From Croceicoccus mobilis (lineage in GTDB: Bacteria; Pseudomonadota; Alphaproteobacteria; Sphingomonadales; Sphingomonadaceae), in the NCBI RefSeq assembly GCF_001661965.1, contig NZ_LYWZ01000021.1, positions 62,001 through 126,000 on the forward strand: a DNA stretch of 64,000 nucleotides, read 5' to 3'. The notes under the pieces were generated by a model that worked only from the letters and a program-made list of their open reading frames with translations, did no database searches and had not been told where the DNA came from. Within the stretch, counting starts at the first letter, position 1. Every line of letters starts with the position of its first letter. The translations under genes were made by a program, and so were the position numbers. Shown piece after piece: positions 53,179 to 64,000 of the stretch.

Positions 53179-53867
53179 TCGAATGGCTCCTGCCGGGCCG
53201 CGAACGGCGGCTCAAACGCAAATTCGAGCAAGCAGCAGCTCTCGCTCCAGAGGGGCCGCTGCGCGATTACTATGCCGCTGGCCTCCCCGCTTTCTCGCTC
53301 CCGGTCAGCGGGCTGGAGATGATGGCGATCGACCTCGAAACAGACGGCCTCGATTTCGAACAGAGCGCCATATTGGAAGCAGGCGTGGTGCTGACGCGGA
53401 TCAATGCGATCCCCGCTCATGGCGCGCATCGCATCCGCATCCGCCCCTCCGATGCCTTGTCGCCATCGAGCGTCATCGTCCACCGCATCACCGACGATGC
53501 GCTGGTCGATGCCATGAACGAGGAAGAGGCCTTGGCTCTGCTGCTGCCGCTGCTGGCCGGAAAGCCGCTGGTCGCCCATTTCGCGGATATAGAGGCGGGC
53601 TTCCTCGATGCCGCGTGCAGGCGGGTCTATGGCACGCCTTTCGTCGCGCCGTTCATCTGCACCATGAGCCTTGAAAACCGCTGGTTTCCGCGCACCCGCG
53701 CCGCTGACGGGCTACGCCTTGCGAAATTGCGCGCCGGATACCGCCTGCCTGCCTATACCGCCCATGATGGCCTCACCGATGCGCTGGCCTGCGCCGAATT
53801 GCTGATGGCGCAGATCGCGCATCACGGCTGCACTGCGCTCACATTGGGTGATCTCGTTCGCCGCTGA
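53175..53867 (+). CDS. 3'-5' exonuclease, DNA polymerase III epsilon-like (DEDDh)
   Basis: A 230-residue protein with exonuclease motifs: ExoI MMAIDLETDGLDF (DxE), ExoII LVAHFADIEAGFLD, and ExoIII YTAHDGLTDALACAELL (HxAxxD-type). It is translationally coupled to the DUF294 gene. The role of this exonuclease in symporter/acetate clusters is not established. It is distinct from the replicative DnaQ subunit, which this window does not place. Confidence 0.87.
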   Translation: MIEWLLPGRERRLKRKFEQAAALAPEGPLRDYYAAGLPAFSLPVSGLEMMAIDLETDGLDFEQSAILEAGVVLTRINAIPAHGAHRIRIRPSDALSPSSVIVHRITDDALVDAMNEEEALALLLPLLAGKPLVAHFADIEAGFLDAACRRVYGTPFVAPFICTMSLENRWFPRTRAADGLRLAKLRAGYRLPAYTAHDGLTDALACAELLMAQIAHHGCTALTLGDLVRR

Positions 53868-54012
53868 TCGGGCCACAGAAATCCGCCATTTACGGCATTA
53901 GACGAAAGTCGCTCTGTGAAAGCGGCCCTCCTTCCTTAACCCTGAACATGGGCTGCACCCGGCTTGGACGGTGGCAGTTAGTGCAACAAGAGACATTGGG
54001 GGAGGACTGACA

Positions 54013-54297
54013 ATGTCCGACGAAAATCTCGGCTCGCCGCCATCCGAAAACGGACACGGCGAGGCCTACTGGAAAGAGAATATCCGCTTGCTGGTATCGC
54101 TCATGGCGATCTGGTTCATCGTATCGTTCGGCTGCGGGATCCTCTTCCGCGACTTCCTCGACCAGTTCATGATCGGCGGCTTCCCGCTGGGTTTCTGGTT
54201 CGCGCAGCAAGGCTCGATCTACGTCTTTATCCTGCTGGTGTTCTATTACGCCTGGAAGATGAAGCGGATCGAACGCCACTACGACCTTGACGATTGA
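54013..54297 (+). CDS. DUF4212 small subunit of a sodium/solute symporter
   Basis: A 94-residue protein from ATG 54013 after GGAGGA. Two membrane helices (LLVSLMAIWFIVSFGCGILF and GFWFAQQGSIYVFILLVFYYAW) flank the loop FLDQFMIGGFPLG that defines DUF4212. DUF4212 proteins are found with VC_2705-type cation symporters and are thought to form a complex with them. It lies 10 bases before that gene. Confidence 0.9.
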   Translation: MSDENLGSPPSENGHGEAYWKENIRLLVSLMAIWFIVSFGCGILFRDFLDQFMIGGFPLGFWFAQQGSIYVFILLVFYYAWKMKRIERHYDLDD

Positions 54298-54307
54298 GGG
54301 GGCGGAC

Positions 54308-56083
54308 ATGTCGACACAGACCCTGATCTATATCTTCGTCGCCGTCAGCTTCGCGCTCTATATCGGGATCGCGATCTGGACGCGCGCTGGTTCCACCAAG
54401 GAATTCTATGTTGCAGGCGGCGGCGTTCACCCCGTCGTCAACGGCATGGCCACCGCCGCCGACTGGATGAGCGCGGCGTCGTTCATTTCCATGGCCGGTC
54501 TCATCGCCTTCATGGGCTATGACGGTTCGGTCTATCTGATGGGCTGGACGGGCGGCTATGTCGTCCTCGCGCTCTTGCTTGCGCCTTACCTCAGGAAGTT
54601 CGGCCAGTTCACCGTCCCCGATTTCATCGGCACGCGTTACTATTCGAAAGTCGCGCGCACCGTGGCGGTGATCTGCCTGATCTTCATCTCGTTCACCTAT
54701 ATCGCCGGGCAGATGCGCGGCGTGGGCATCGTGTTCTCGCGCTTCCTCGACGTGTCGGTGGAACTGGGCGTGATCATCGGCATGTGCATCGTGTTCTTCT
54801 ATGCGGTGCTGGGCGGCATGAAGGGCATCACCTATACGCAGGTGGCGCAGTACTGCGTGCTCATCTTCGCATACATGGTCCCGGCGTTCTTCATCTCGAT
54901 GCTGATCACCGGCAACCCGATCCCGCAGCTGGGCCTTGGGTCGACCGTGAATGACGGGTCGGGCATGTATGTGCTCGAAAAGCTCGACAGCTCGCTTCAG
55001 GAGATGGGTTTCGGCCCCTATACCGACGGCAGCAAGTCGATGATCGACGTGTTCTGCATCACCGCCGCGCTGATGATCGGCACGGCTGGCCTGCCCCACG
55101 TTATCGTGCGCTTCTTCACCGTGCCCAAGGCGTCCGACGCGCGTAAGTCGGCCGGCTGGGCGCTGATCTTCATCGCGCTTCTTTACACCACGGCCCCGGC
55201 GGTCGCGGCGTTCTCGCGCATCAACTTCAACGCGACGGTCGATGGCACCGCCTATGCCGAAGCACCCGGCTGGTTCACCAATTGGGAAAAGAACAACCTG
55301 ATCGCCTGGGTCGACAAGAACGACGACGGCGTGATGGAAATCGCCAAGGGCGATGCCTTCAAGGGCGCGCCCGACTATGCCGAAGGCACCGGTGCCGAAG
55401 GGCAGCGCCTGCTTAACAATGAAGTCCTGACCGACAACGCCAACGAGGTCTATGTCGACAAGGACATCATGGTGCTGGCCAATCCCGAAATCGCCAACCT
55501 GCCGGGTTGGGTCATCGCCCTTGTGGCAGCCGGCGGTCTTGCCGCGGCGCTGTCGACGGCGGCGGGCCTGCTGCTCGTGATCTCCACCGCGGTCAGCCAT
55601 GACCTGTTGAAGAGCACGTTCAAGCCCGACATCAGCGAAAAGGGCGAGTTGCTGGCAGCGCGCGTGGCGGCAACCTGCGCCATCGTCGTTGCCGGTTTCC
55701 TGGGCATCTATCCTCCGGGCTGGGTGGCGCAGGTCGTGGCCTTCGCCTTTGGCCTGGCGGCAGCGTCGCTGTTCCCGGCCATCTTCATGGGCATCTTTAC
55801 CAAGGCCATGAACAAGGAAGGCGCGATCGCGGGCATGGTCACGGGCCTTGTCTTCACCTTCAGCTATATCGCTTACTTCAAGCTGATGAACCCGGATGCC
55901 AACGTCGCTGAAAACTGGCTCTTCGGCATCTCGCCCGAAGGGATCGGTGTGATCGGCATGCTGCTGAACTTTGCCGTGGCCATCGTTGTCATGAAGATGA
56001 CTTCGAAGCCGCCGGTGGAAGTGGCCCGCCTTGTCGATTCCATCCGCGTCCCGCGCGGTGCGGCAGGCGCCCATGCCCACTAA
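54308..56083 (+). CDS. Sodium:solute symporter (SSS family, VC_2705/ActP-like)
   Basis: A 591-residue, roughly 13-helix transporter. It contains EFYVAGGGVHPVVNGMATAADWMSAASF, the SSS signature-like GTRYYSKVARTVAVICL and GTAGLPHVIVRFFTVPKASDARKS. A hydrophilic loop (residues about 315-390) lies between helices. This group is annotated as cation/acetate symporters and is typically associated with DUF4212. The position beside CrbSR-like genes and acs supports uptake of acetate or another short carboxylate. A terminator follows. Confidence 0.9.
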   Translation: MSTQTLIYIFVAVSFALYIGIAIWTRAGSTKEFYVAGGGVHPVVNGMATAADWMSAASFISMAGLIAFMGYDGSVYLMGWTGGYVVLALLLAPYLRKFGQFTVPDFIGTRYYSKVARTVAVICLIFISFTYIAGQMRGVGIVFSRFLDVSVELGVIIGMCIVFFYAVLGGMKGITYTQVAQYCVLIFAYMVPAFFISMLITGNPIPQLGLGSTVNDGSGMYVLEKLDSSLQEMGFGPYTDGSKSMIDVFCITAALMIGTAGLPHVIVRFFTVPKASDARKSAGWALIFIALLYTTAPAVAAFSRINFNATVDGTAYAEAPGWFTNWEKNNLIAWVDKNDDGVMEIAKGDAFKGAPDYAEGTGAEGQRLLNNEVLTDNANEVYVDKDIMVLANPEIANLPGWVIALVAAGGLAAALSTAAGLLLVISTAVSHDLLKSTFKPDISEKGELLAARVAATCAIVVAGFLGIYPPGWVAQVVAFAFGLAAASLFPAIFMGIFTKAMNKEGAIAGMVTGLVFTFSYIAYFKLMNPDANVAENWLFGISPEGIGVIGMLLNFAVAIVVMKMTSKPPVEVARLVDSIRVPRGAAGAHAH

Positions 56084-56136
56084 GGGCTGACAATCTTGCC
56101 GCCGCCATCGGAAGCGGCGGCGGCAAACCTGAGAAA

Positions 56137-56172
56137 GAGGGGCGGCAGGCAACTGTCGCCCCTCGATCTTTT
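56137..56172 (+). terminator. Intrinsic terminator after the symporter
   Basis: GAGGGGCG at 56137-56144 pairs with CGCCCCTC at 56157-56164, followed by GATCTTTTC. Another GC-rich hairpin at 56096-56126 precedes it but lacks a T tract. Confidence 0.7.
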
Positions 56173-56219
56173 CGGCTATCGCTGATCGCGATCACGTTGG
56201 AGGGGCTGAGTTTCTGGCC

Positions 56220-59200
56220 ATGTCGATCTGGGCCGTACCGCTGGTGGCGATATTATATGCCGCGCTGCTTTTCTGGGTAGCGGACGCGGGCGACCGCCCC
56301 GTGCTCGCCCGTTTTGCCGAACGGCATAAACGCGTCATCCTCGGCCTTGCCCTGTGCGTCTATTGCACCAGCTGGACCTTTTACGGCGCGGTCGGCACTG
56401 CCAGCGCATCGGGCTGGCAATTCCTGCCGATCTATCTCGGTCCGATCCTGCTGTTCACCCTGTTCGGCCGGTTCGTCGACCGGCTGCTGCATACGGCCAA
56501 GGCGCAGCATTCGACATCGATCGCCGACTTTCTTTCCGCGCGATATGGGAAAAGCGCATGGGTGGCCGCGCTCGTCACGCTGATCTGCCTGTTCGGGGCG
56601 CTGCCCTATATGGCGCTGCAGCTGAAATCGGTGAGCCAGACATTGGGCGCGTTGTCGCCCGAACTCGCCGCGATCCTCGGGCCCGATCAGGTGGTCTTTG
56701 CCGTCGCGGCGACGCTTGCCGTATTCGCCATGCTGTTTGGAACCGGCAGGCCAGAGCTGACCGGGCACAATCGCGGTCTCGTCCTTGCCATCGCGCTTGA
56801 GGCGGTGGTGAAGTTCATCGCGCTTGCCGCCGTCGCCATTTTCGCCGTTGTGCTGCTGTCCGATGCGCCCGACGATCTCATCGCGGCCTATTCGGTGTCC
56901 GCCTTTCAGCCGTGGCAGTTCGACCTGCATTTCGTGGTCATGCTGTTCGTGTCGGCCATCGCCGTGCTTTGCCTCCCGCGCCAGTTCCACATGCTTGTGG
57001 TGGAGGCACGCGAAGATCGCCTGCGCGGTGCGGCCCGCTGGCTGTTTCCGATCTATCTCGCACTGATCTGCGCGGCCATCGTGCCGGTCATGCTGGCTGG
57101 TGGCGTGCTTGGGCCGCAGGGTACATCCCCCGACATGCTGATGATCGCCCTGCCGCTGCATTTCGATGCCGGCTGGCTGGCGATCCTTGCCTTTATCGGC
57201 GGGCTTTCGGCATCGACCGGCATGGTAATCGTGACCGGCATCGCCCTGTCGAACATGATCGCCAACGACCTTCTCGTGCCCTTGATCTTCCGCGAACAGA
57301 TGCGCCAGCGCGGCGCGGCGCGATCGGTGGGGCGCGCGCTGGTCATGCTGCGCCGGGGCACCATCGCGGCGCTGTTCCTGCTGACCTTGTTCTACCTCTC
57401 CGCCATCGACCGCACGGCGACGCTGGCAGGCCTTGGCGAAATCGCCTTTGCCGGGGTCGCGCAATTCGCGCCGGGGCTGATCCTCGGCTTTACATGGCGC
57501 AAGGCCAATCGCGCCGGCATGATCGCCGGTCTGCTGATCGGCCTTGCGCTGTGGCTATTGTTCCTTGCCCTTCCGGTGTCTGGCGTGCAGTTCGCGCCGC
57601 CACTGCCGGGCAATGATCCGTTGGTCTCGGGCATCCTCCTCAGCCTTTCGGCGAACCTGTTTTTCTTCATCCTGTTTTCGCTGGCGGGCGAACCGGCGCT
57701 GATTGACAGGGTGCAGGCTGTCGCCTTCGTCGATCGCGGGCAGGCGGATCTTGGCTATGTGCGCCTTGCCACCCGCACCCGCGTCGCCGATTTCCGCGTG
57801 CTTATCGAACAATTCGTCGGCCCCGACCGCGCGCGCGAGGCGATAAACCGTCTGCGCCTCGTCACGGGCAAGAGCTATGGCGATGCCGAAACCCCGGACG
57901 AGGCGCTGATCGATGCGAGCGAACGCATGATCAGCACGATCATCGGCGCCTCGTCCGCCCGCACGCTGATCCAGTCAACACTGGAAGGCGACCCCGTCCC
58001 GGTCGAGCAGGTCGTGGCCATGTTCGACGAAACCTCGCAGCGATTGCAGTTCGGTGCCGAACTCCTTCAGATCGCGATCGAGAACATCGACCAGGGCGTG
58101 TCGGTGGTCGATGCAGAGCAGCGCCTCGTTGCCTGGAACAACCGCTATGTCAGCATGTTCGGCTACCCCGCCGAACTGGTCGAAGTCGGCCGTCCGATCG
58201 AGGACCTGCTCGCCTTCAACATGCGCAAGCTGGGTGTGCCCGAAGATGCGATCGCCAGCGAGATCGCCAAGCGCCGTGATCATCTGCGCGAAGGGCACCG
58301 CCACAACACCGAACGCGAATTGCCCGATGGCCGGGTGTTGAGGATCGTCGGCAATCCCGTGCCGGGCGGCGGCTATGTGACCAGCTATACCGACATCACC
58401 GTCGACCGCATGGCCGAACAGAAGCTGGAAGCGAAGATCCAGGAACGCACCGAACAGCTGACCGAGGCGAACGCCGCGCTGGAGGCCGCGACCGCGTCGA
58501 AGACCCGCTTCCTTGCCGCGGCAAGCCACGATCTCGTCCAGCCGATGAATGCCGCGCGCCTGTTTGCCAGCGCGCTGGCGGACGACATTGCCCCCGACCG
58601 CCGCCGCGAACGTGCACTGCTGGGCCAGATCGACAGGTCCATCGAAACCGCCGACCGCCTGCTGCGCGCTCTTCTCGACATCTCGCGCCTCGATGGCGGC
58701 AAGGCACGCGTGGAACCCGAACTGTTCCAATTGGATCTCGCGTTGGCCGAGATCGCAAACGAATTCGAGATCCAGGCCGAGAACAAGGGGCTGGTGCTGA
58801 CCGTGCTACCCTGTGGCCTGTGGCTGGAAACCGACCGGGGGCTCTTTATCTCGATCCTCCAGAACCTCGTTACCAATGCCGTTCGCTATTCGCGCGCGGG
58901 GCGCATTCTGGTGGGCGCGAAGCGGCGCGGCGCGGATGTCGAGATCATGGTGATCGACCAGGGTCCCGGCATCCCGGAAAAGGAGCGCGAGGCGATCTTT
59001 GCCGAATTCCACCGCCTGCCGGGCAGCGACAATGAAACGGGCGGCGATGGCGGATCGGGGGGCGGCGTGGGTCTCGGGTTGGGACTTGCTATCGTGCGGC
59101 GCATTGCGGCCATGTTGGGGACGGAAGTCACGGTCAGTTCCCAATTGGCAAGGGGCAGCTGCTTCTCCTTTCGCCTGCCGATGGCAAAGCCGGGCAAGGC

Positions 59201-59599
59201 CACCGCCGCTGCCACCCCGATGCGCGAAGCTGCAAGGACGGAGAGCGGCGGCCATGTGCTGTGCATCGACAATGACCCCGACACGCTGGCCGCGCTGGAA
59301 AGCCTGCTGATGCGCTGGGGCTATGCGGTTACGGCGGAAAGCGATCCGTCGAAGGTGCGCCTGACCCGTGCGCCCGATCTCTTGCTGATGGACTACAACC
59401 TCGACAACGGGCTGACCGGCGAACGTGCCGCGCAGCAATTGTTCGAACGCTGGGGCAAGTGTGTGCCGCGATCCTGCTGACGGCGGAAGATACCGCCGCG
59501 ACCAAGGCGGCAGCGGAAAAGATCGCGGCGCAGCGCATGATAAAGCCGCCCTCGCCCCCGGCGCTGCGGGCATTGGTGAACGCGCTGGCCGGGGCCTAG
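56220..59599 (+). pseudogene. CrbS-like hybrid sensor kinase, frameshifted in its receiver domain
   Basis: The open frame 56220-59480 encodes 1086 residues. An N-terminal SSS-transporter-like membrane domain (1 to about 480) is followed by a linker, a PAS domain (LLQIAIENIDQGVSVVDAEQ), the dimerisation helix with His770 (AASHDLVQPMNAARLF), an ATPase domain (NLVTNAVRYS, DQGPGIPEKER) and a receiver domain with Asp1058 (LLMDYNLD). The frame ends abruptly at GKCVPRSC. From 59462 another frame reads AAILLTAEDTAATKAAAEK ... MIKPPSPPALRALVNALAGA with a stop at 59599, the expected receiver end including the conserved Thr and Lys. One lost or gained base near 59458-59464 explains it. Such kinases control acetate use with CrbR. 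Confidence 0.8.
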
Positions 59600-60297
59600 C
59601 TGGCGGAAGCGGCTCGCACGTCGTCTTCCAGTGGCGGCAGCCCCGGATCGTCGAGCTTGCCCGCAAGAAGCACCGCCTGCGTGCGGTTGATCACGTTCAA
59701 CCGGCGGAAGATGCCGGTAAGATGCGCCTTCACCGTGGCTTCGGAAATCTGCATCTCATGCGCGATCTGCTTGTTGAGCTTGCCTTCTGCGACCAGCGCG
59801 AGGATCTTGCGCTGCGCAGGCGTCAGCTTGGCCAGCCGCGCCAGTGCTTCGGCGTCCTCATCGCTGGGCTGGTCGGTACTGTCATCCGGAAACCAGAGAT
59901 CACCTTCAGCCACGGCCGCCAGCGCCTCGCGCATCTGGTCCAATGGCGCGCTTTTCGGGATGAAGGCCGAAGCGCCCAGCGATTTCGTGCCTTGCCGGAT
60001 GCGGCTTTCCTCGCTCGCCGAAACGACGACGACGGGCATGGACGGAAAATCCTTCCGCAGCTCCATCAGCGTGAGCAATCCGGCGCTGTCCGCCATGTGC
60101 AGGTCCAACGTCATCAGCGCGACACCGCCGACCTCGGCCTCCTGCCTCGCGGCGGCGGCATCGGCGACTTCGACGATCCGCGATCCGGGCCAGACCTTCT
60201 CAACCGATGCGCGAATGGCGGTGCGCATCAGCGGGTGGTCGTCGGCAATGACGATACGTCCCGTTTGGCTATCTGCCGTACTCGGGTAACTGGCCAT
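59596..60297 (-). CDS. CrbR-like NarL/LuxR-family response regulator
   Basis: A 233-residue regulator with receiver domain (IVIADDHPLMR; phospho-acceptor Asp65 in LMTLDLHMAD; Lys in AFIPKSAPL) and a C-terminal LuxR-type helix-turn-helix (LTPAQRKILALVAEGKLNKQIAHE, ISEATVKAHL). Next to an SSS-type sensor kinase and acs, this matches the CrbS/CrbR acetate-switch arrangement, in which CrbR activates acs. Its stop overlaps that of the kinase frame at CTAG (59596-59599), which also supports 59599 as the kinase's true end. Confidence 0.88.
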   Translation of the reverse strand: MASYPSTADSQTGRIVIADDHPLMRTAIRASVEKVWPGSRIVEVADAAAARQEAEVGGVALMTLDLHMADSAGLLTLMELRKDFPSMPVVVVSASEESRIRQGTKSLGASAFIPKSAPLDQMREALAAVAEGDLWFPDDSTDQPSDEDAEALARLAKLTPAQRKILALVAEGKLNKQIAHEMQISEATVKAHLTGIFRRLNVINRTQAVLLAGKLDDPGLPPLEDDVRAASAS

Positions 60298-60326
60298 GGA
60301 CTGGCCCCCTTTCGCTTGAACCCTCT

Positions 60327-60358
60327 CCCCGCCGGACGGTCGTTCCCATCCGGCGGGG
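60327..60358 (-). terminator. Hairpin downstream of acs
   Basis: CCCCGCCGGA and TCCGGCGGGG form a perfect 10-bp stem with a 12-base loop between acs and the response-regulator gene. There is no T tract on either side, so it may terminate poorly or act only as a 3' stabilising structure. Confidence 0.5.
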
Positions 60359-60364
60359 CCGAGC

Positions 60365-62332
<1,968 letters not shown>

Positions 62333-62576
62333 GTCGTCTCCCATCGTGATCTTGTCGCGCCGAGACGGGGCCCACTCCCCGCTCTCCTGCGTGGTCTCTC
62401 CTCCACGCAGCGCGTTCGCTTGCGCGGAAAACTAGCCCGATTCGCAGTGGCCGGTCTGTGCGACGAAAGTCTTATAGACCATCCGCTAGCTGGGAAGTGA
62501 CCTCTCGCGCTGCAAGTTTTGCCCCATCGGACCCGCCGTGACGGGCCGTAAAAACACGATAAAATGGGGAGTGGGA

Positions 62577-63962
62577 ATGATGTCACGATCAGGAACCGGG
62601 AGGAAGACCGGCGCGCTGGTGGCCGCGCTGTTGGCGGCGAGCGCGCTTGTGCCCGCGTCGGCGTCCGCGCAGGACAATGCCAGCATCGAGGACCGCCTCG
62701 ACAGGCTGGAGGCCATGATGGAGCGGCTCGAGGCCCGCCTCGATGCGGCGCAGTCAACCAGCGCCGAAGACGCCGCGATGGCGCAGGAAATGCGCGCCGC
62801 CGTGGCCGAGACGCGCGCGGTGGCCGAGCAGCAAGGCCAGATCGAAACCCGCGTTGCCGCGATGGAGGAAAAGGACACGCAAGGCTTCCGCATCGGCGGC
62901 ACGCAGTTCAGCCTTGGCGGATACGTCAAGATGGACGCCATCAGCCAGCGCACCAGCGGCGGGCAGGTGCCGGGCGACAGCATCAATCGCGACTTCCTGA
63001 TCCCCAGCCTGATCCCCGTTGGCGGATCGGCATCGGGATGGGACACCCATTTCCACGCCCGCCAGACGCGCATGATCCTGAAAACCGCGACGCCGGTCGG
63101 CGACAAGACGCTGGGCAGCCATATCGAGATGGACTTTCTCGTCACATCGGGCGGCGACCAGCGCGTGTCGAACAGCTATGTCCCGCGCATGCGGCAAGCC
63201 TTCCTGACCTATGGCGGCTGGACGTTCGGCCAGGCGTGGTCGACATTCCAGAATGTGGGCGCGCTGCCTGAGAGCGTCGATTTCGTGGGCGTGATGCCGG
63301 GCACCGTGTTCAACCGCCAGGCCATGATCCGCTACAAGACGAAGAGCGGCATCTCGATCGCGGTGGAGCAGCCCGAAACGACCATCACCAATTCGGTCGG
63401 CGGACGCATCCTGCCTTCCGACGACCAGATGCCCGACGTCATCGTGCGCTATGATGGCCCGGTCACGGTCGCTGCCATCGCGCGCCAGCTCAATGCCTCT
63501 GATAATGTGCTCGCCAGCGGGTCCGACAGCGCATGGGGCTATGGCGTTTCCGTTTCGGGCAAGATCCCGATCGGCGAAAAGGACGACTTCCGCTTCATGG
63601 GGACGGTCGGCGACGGGCTTGGCCGCTATATCGGCGCCAATATCGTCAATGACGCGGCGATCGACGCCAATGGCAATCTCGACCCGATCTTCACCTATTC
63701 GGGCTATGCCGCGTTCCGCCATGTCTGGACCGACAAGATGCGCTCCACCATCGCGGGCAGCTATTTCAAGGCTGACAACCCGGTCAGCCTGACGAGCGGC
63801 AGCCCCACCGACAATGTGTGGAATGCCATGGCCAACATCATCTACTCACCCGTTCCGAAACTTGATCTCGGCATCGAATACATGTATGCCGAACGCGAAA
63901 ACGAAGCGGGCGCGAGCGGCAATCTGCAAAAGGTGCAGGCCACCGCGAAATACGCTTTTTGA
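62577..63962 (+). CDS. DcaP-like trimeric porin
   Basis: A 461-residue outer-membrane protein from ATG 62577, with GGAG five bases upstream. A signal peptide (GALVAALLAASALVPASASAQ) is followed by an N-terminal coiled coil (IEDRLDRLEAMMERLEARLD) and a beta-barrel with FSLGGYVKMDAISQR, RQAFLTYGGWTFGQAWSTFQN and a C-terminal ATAKYAF ending in Phe. This layout matches DcaP porins, which pass dicarboxylates and related anions. It is divergent from acs across 244 bases. Confidence 0.88.
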   Translation: MMSRSGTGRKTGALVAALLAASALVPASASAQDNASIEDRLDRLEAMMERLEARLDAAQSTSAEDAAMAQEMRAAVAETRAVAEQQGQIETRVAAMEEKDTQGFRIGGTQFSLGGYVKMDAISQRTSGGQVPGDSINRDFLIPSLIPVGGSASGWDTHFHARQTRMILKTATPVGDKTLGSHIEMDFLVTSGGDQRVSNSYVPRMRQAFLTYGGWTFGQAWSTFQNVGALPESVDFVGVMPGTVFNRQAMIRYKTKSGISIAVEQPETTITNSVGGRILPSDDQMPDVIVRYDGPVTVAAIARQLNASDNVLASGSDSAWGYGVSVSGKIPIGEKDDFRFMGTVGDGLGRYIGANIVNDAAIDANGNLDPIFTYSGYAAFRHVWTDKMRSTIAGSYFKADNPVSLTSGSPTDNVWNAMANIIYSPVPKLDLGIEYMYAERENEAGASGNLQKVQATAKYAF

Positions 63963-64000
63963 CGATGACGAGGACCGGGCGGGCTGGCGCGGCCCCGCCC

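Noticed and set aside
56096-56126. GC-rich 11-bp hairpin after the symporter considered as a terminator
   Set aside because: No T tract follows; the hairpin at 56137 with GATCTTTT is the better terminator.
54227-56152. A 641-codon minus-strand open frame opposite the symporter
   Set aside because: His/Arg/Asp-rich antisense frame with no domain; the plus strand encodes a clear SSS transporter.

Overview
The window looks like an alphaproteobacterial chromosome, most probably Sphingomonadales (Erythrobacteraceae/Sphingomonadaceae). The signs are high GC, several TonB-dependent receptors with sphingomonad-like plug sequences, an EipA/DUF1134 protein, a DcaP-like porin and a CrbSR-acs acetate module. 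Genus is not resolved from the sequence alone.

Layout. (1) 1-7236 is chromosomal backbone: a partial ankyrin-repeat protein, a SCO1 lipoprotein, a YcgN-type cysteine-cluster protein, a YgjP-like metallopeptidase, ribD-ribE, an aromatic/aspartate aminotransferase and an EipA-like protein. (2) 7237-7328 is tRNA-Ser(GCU). A tyrosine integrase follows it, and a 22-bp copy of the tRNA 3' end recurs at 49474-49495. About 42.2 kb between these repeats is therefore an integrated genomic island. (3) 7487-12653 is the island's integration/mobilisation end: integrase, MobF relaxase-helicase, a membrane protein and a small DNA-binding-like protein. (4) 13167-16500 is a run of decayed genes: a truncated TonB receptor, a frameshifted exported protein, an OmpA-family gene with an in-frame stop, a frameshifted lipoprotein and a truncated TPR protein. 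(5) 16474-18673 is a defective IS21-family element. (6) 18827-47475 is a catabolic cargo. (7) 47690-49342 holds IS3 and nested IS21 remnants, followed by attR. (8) 49691-63962 is backbone again: an aldo/keto reductase, a Gly-rich exported protein, and a DUF294 protein / exonuclease / DUF4212 / solute symporter / CrbS-like sensor kinase / CrbR-like regulator / acs series, then a DcaP-like porin.

How the cargo may work. Two TonB receptors and two MFS permeases suggest uptake of a scarce organic substrate. An IclR-controlled operon encodes an FAD monooxygenase, an arylmalonate-decarboxylase/maleate-isomerase-like protein, an SDR and an MFS transporter. A seven-gene operon reads HMG-CoA-lyase-like, HyuA, HyuB, CaiB-type CoA-transferase, isochorismatase-like amidase, LeuC-like and LeuD-like. 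These classes fit a route from a cyclic imide or lactam to a half-amide, an (alkyl)maleate, an (alkyl)malate, its CoA ester, and finally acyl-CoA plus a keto acid. That route is inference; the substrate is unknown. A palindrome built on TATGCATA/TGTATACA recurs before the permease/methyltransferase pair, both TonB receptors, the deacetylase and the seven-gene operon. It probably marks a regulon of the GntR/FCD regulator at the head of the cargo.

Most useful leads: the island boundaries, the shared operator, the imide/alkylmaleate pathway idea, a tandem alpha/beta-hydrolase that lacks the nucleophile serine in both halves, and a frameshift in the CrbS-like kinase.
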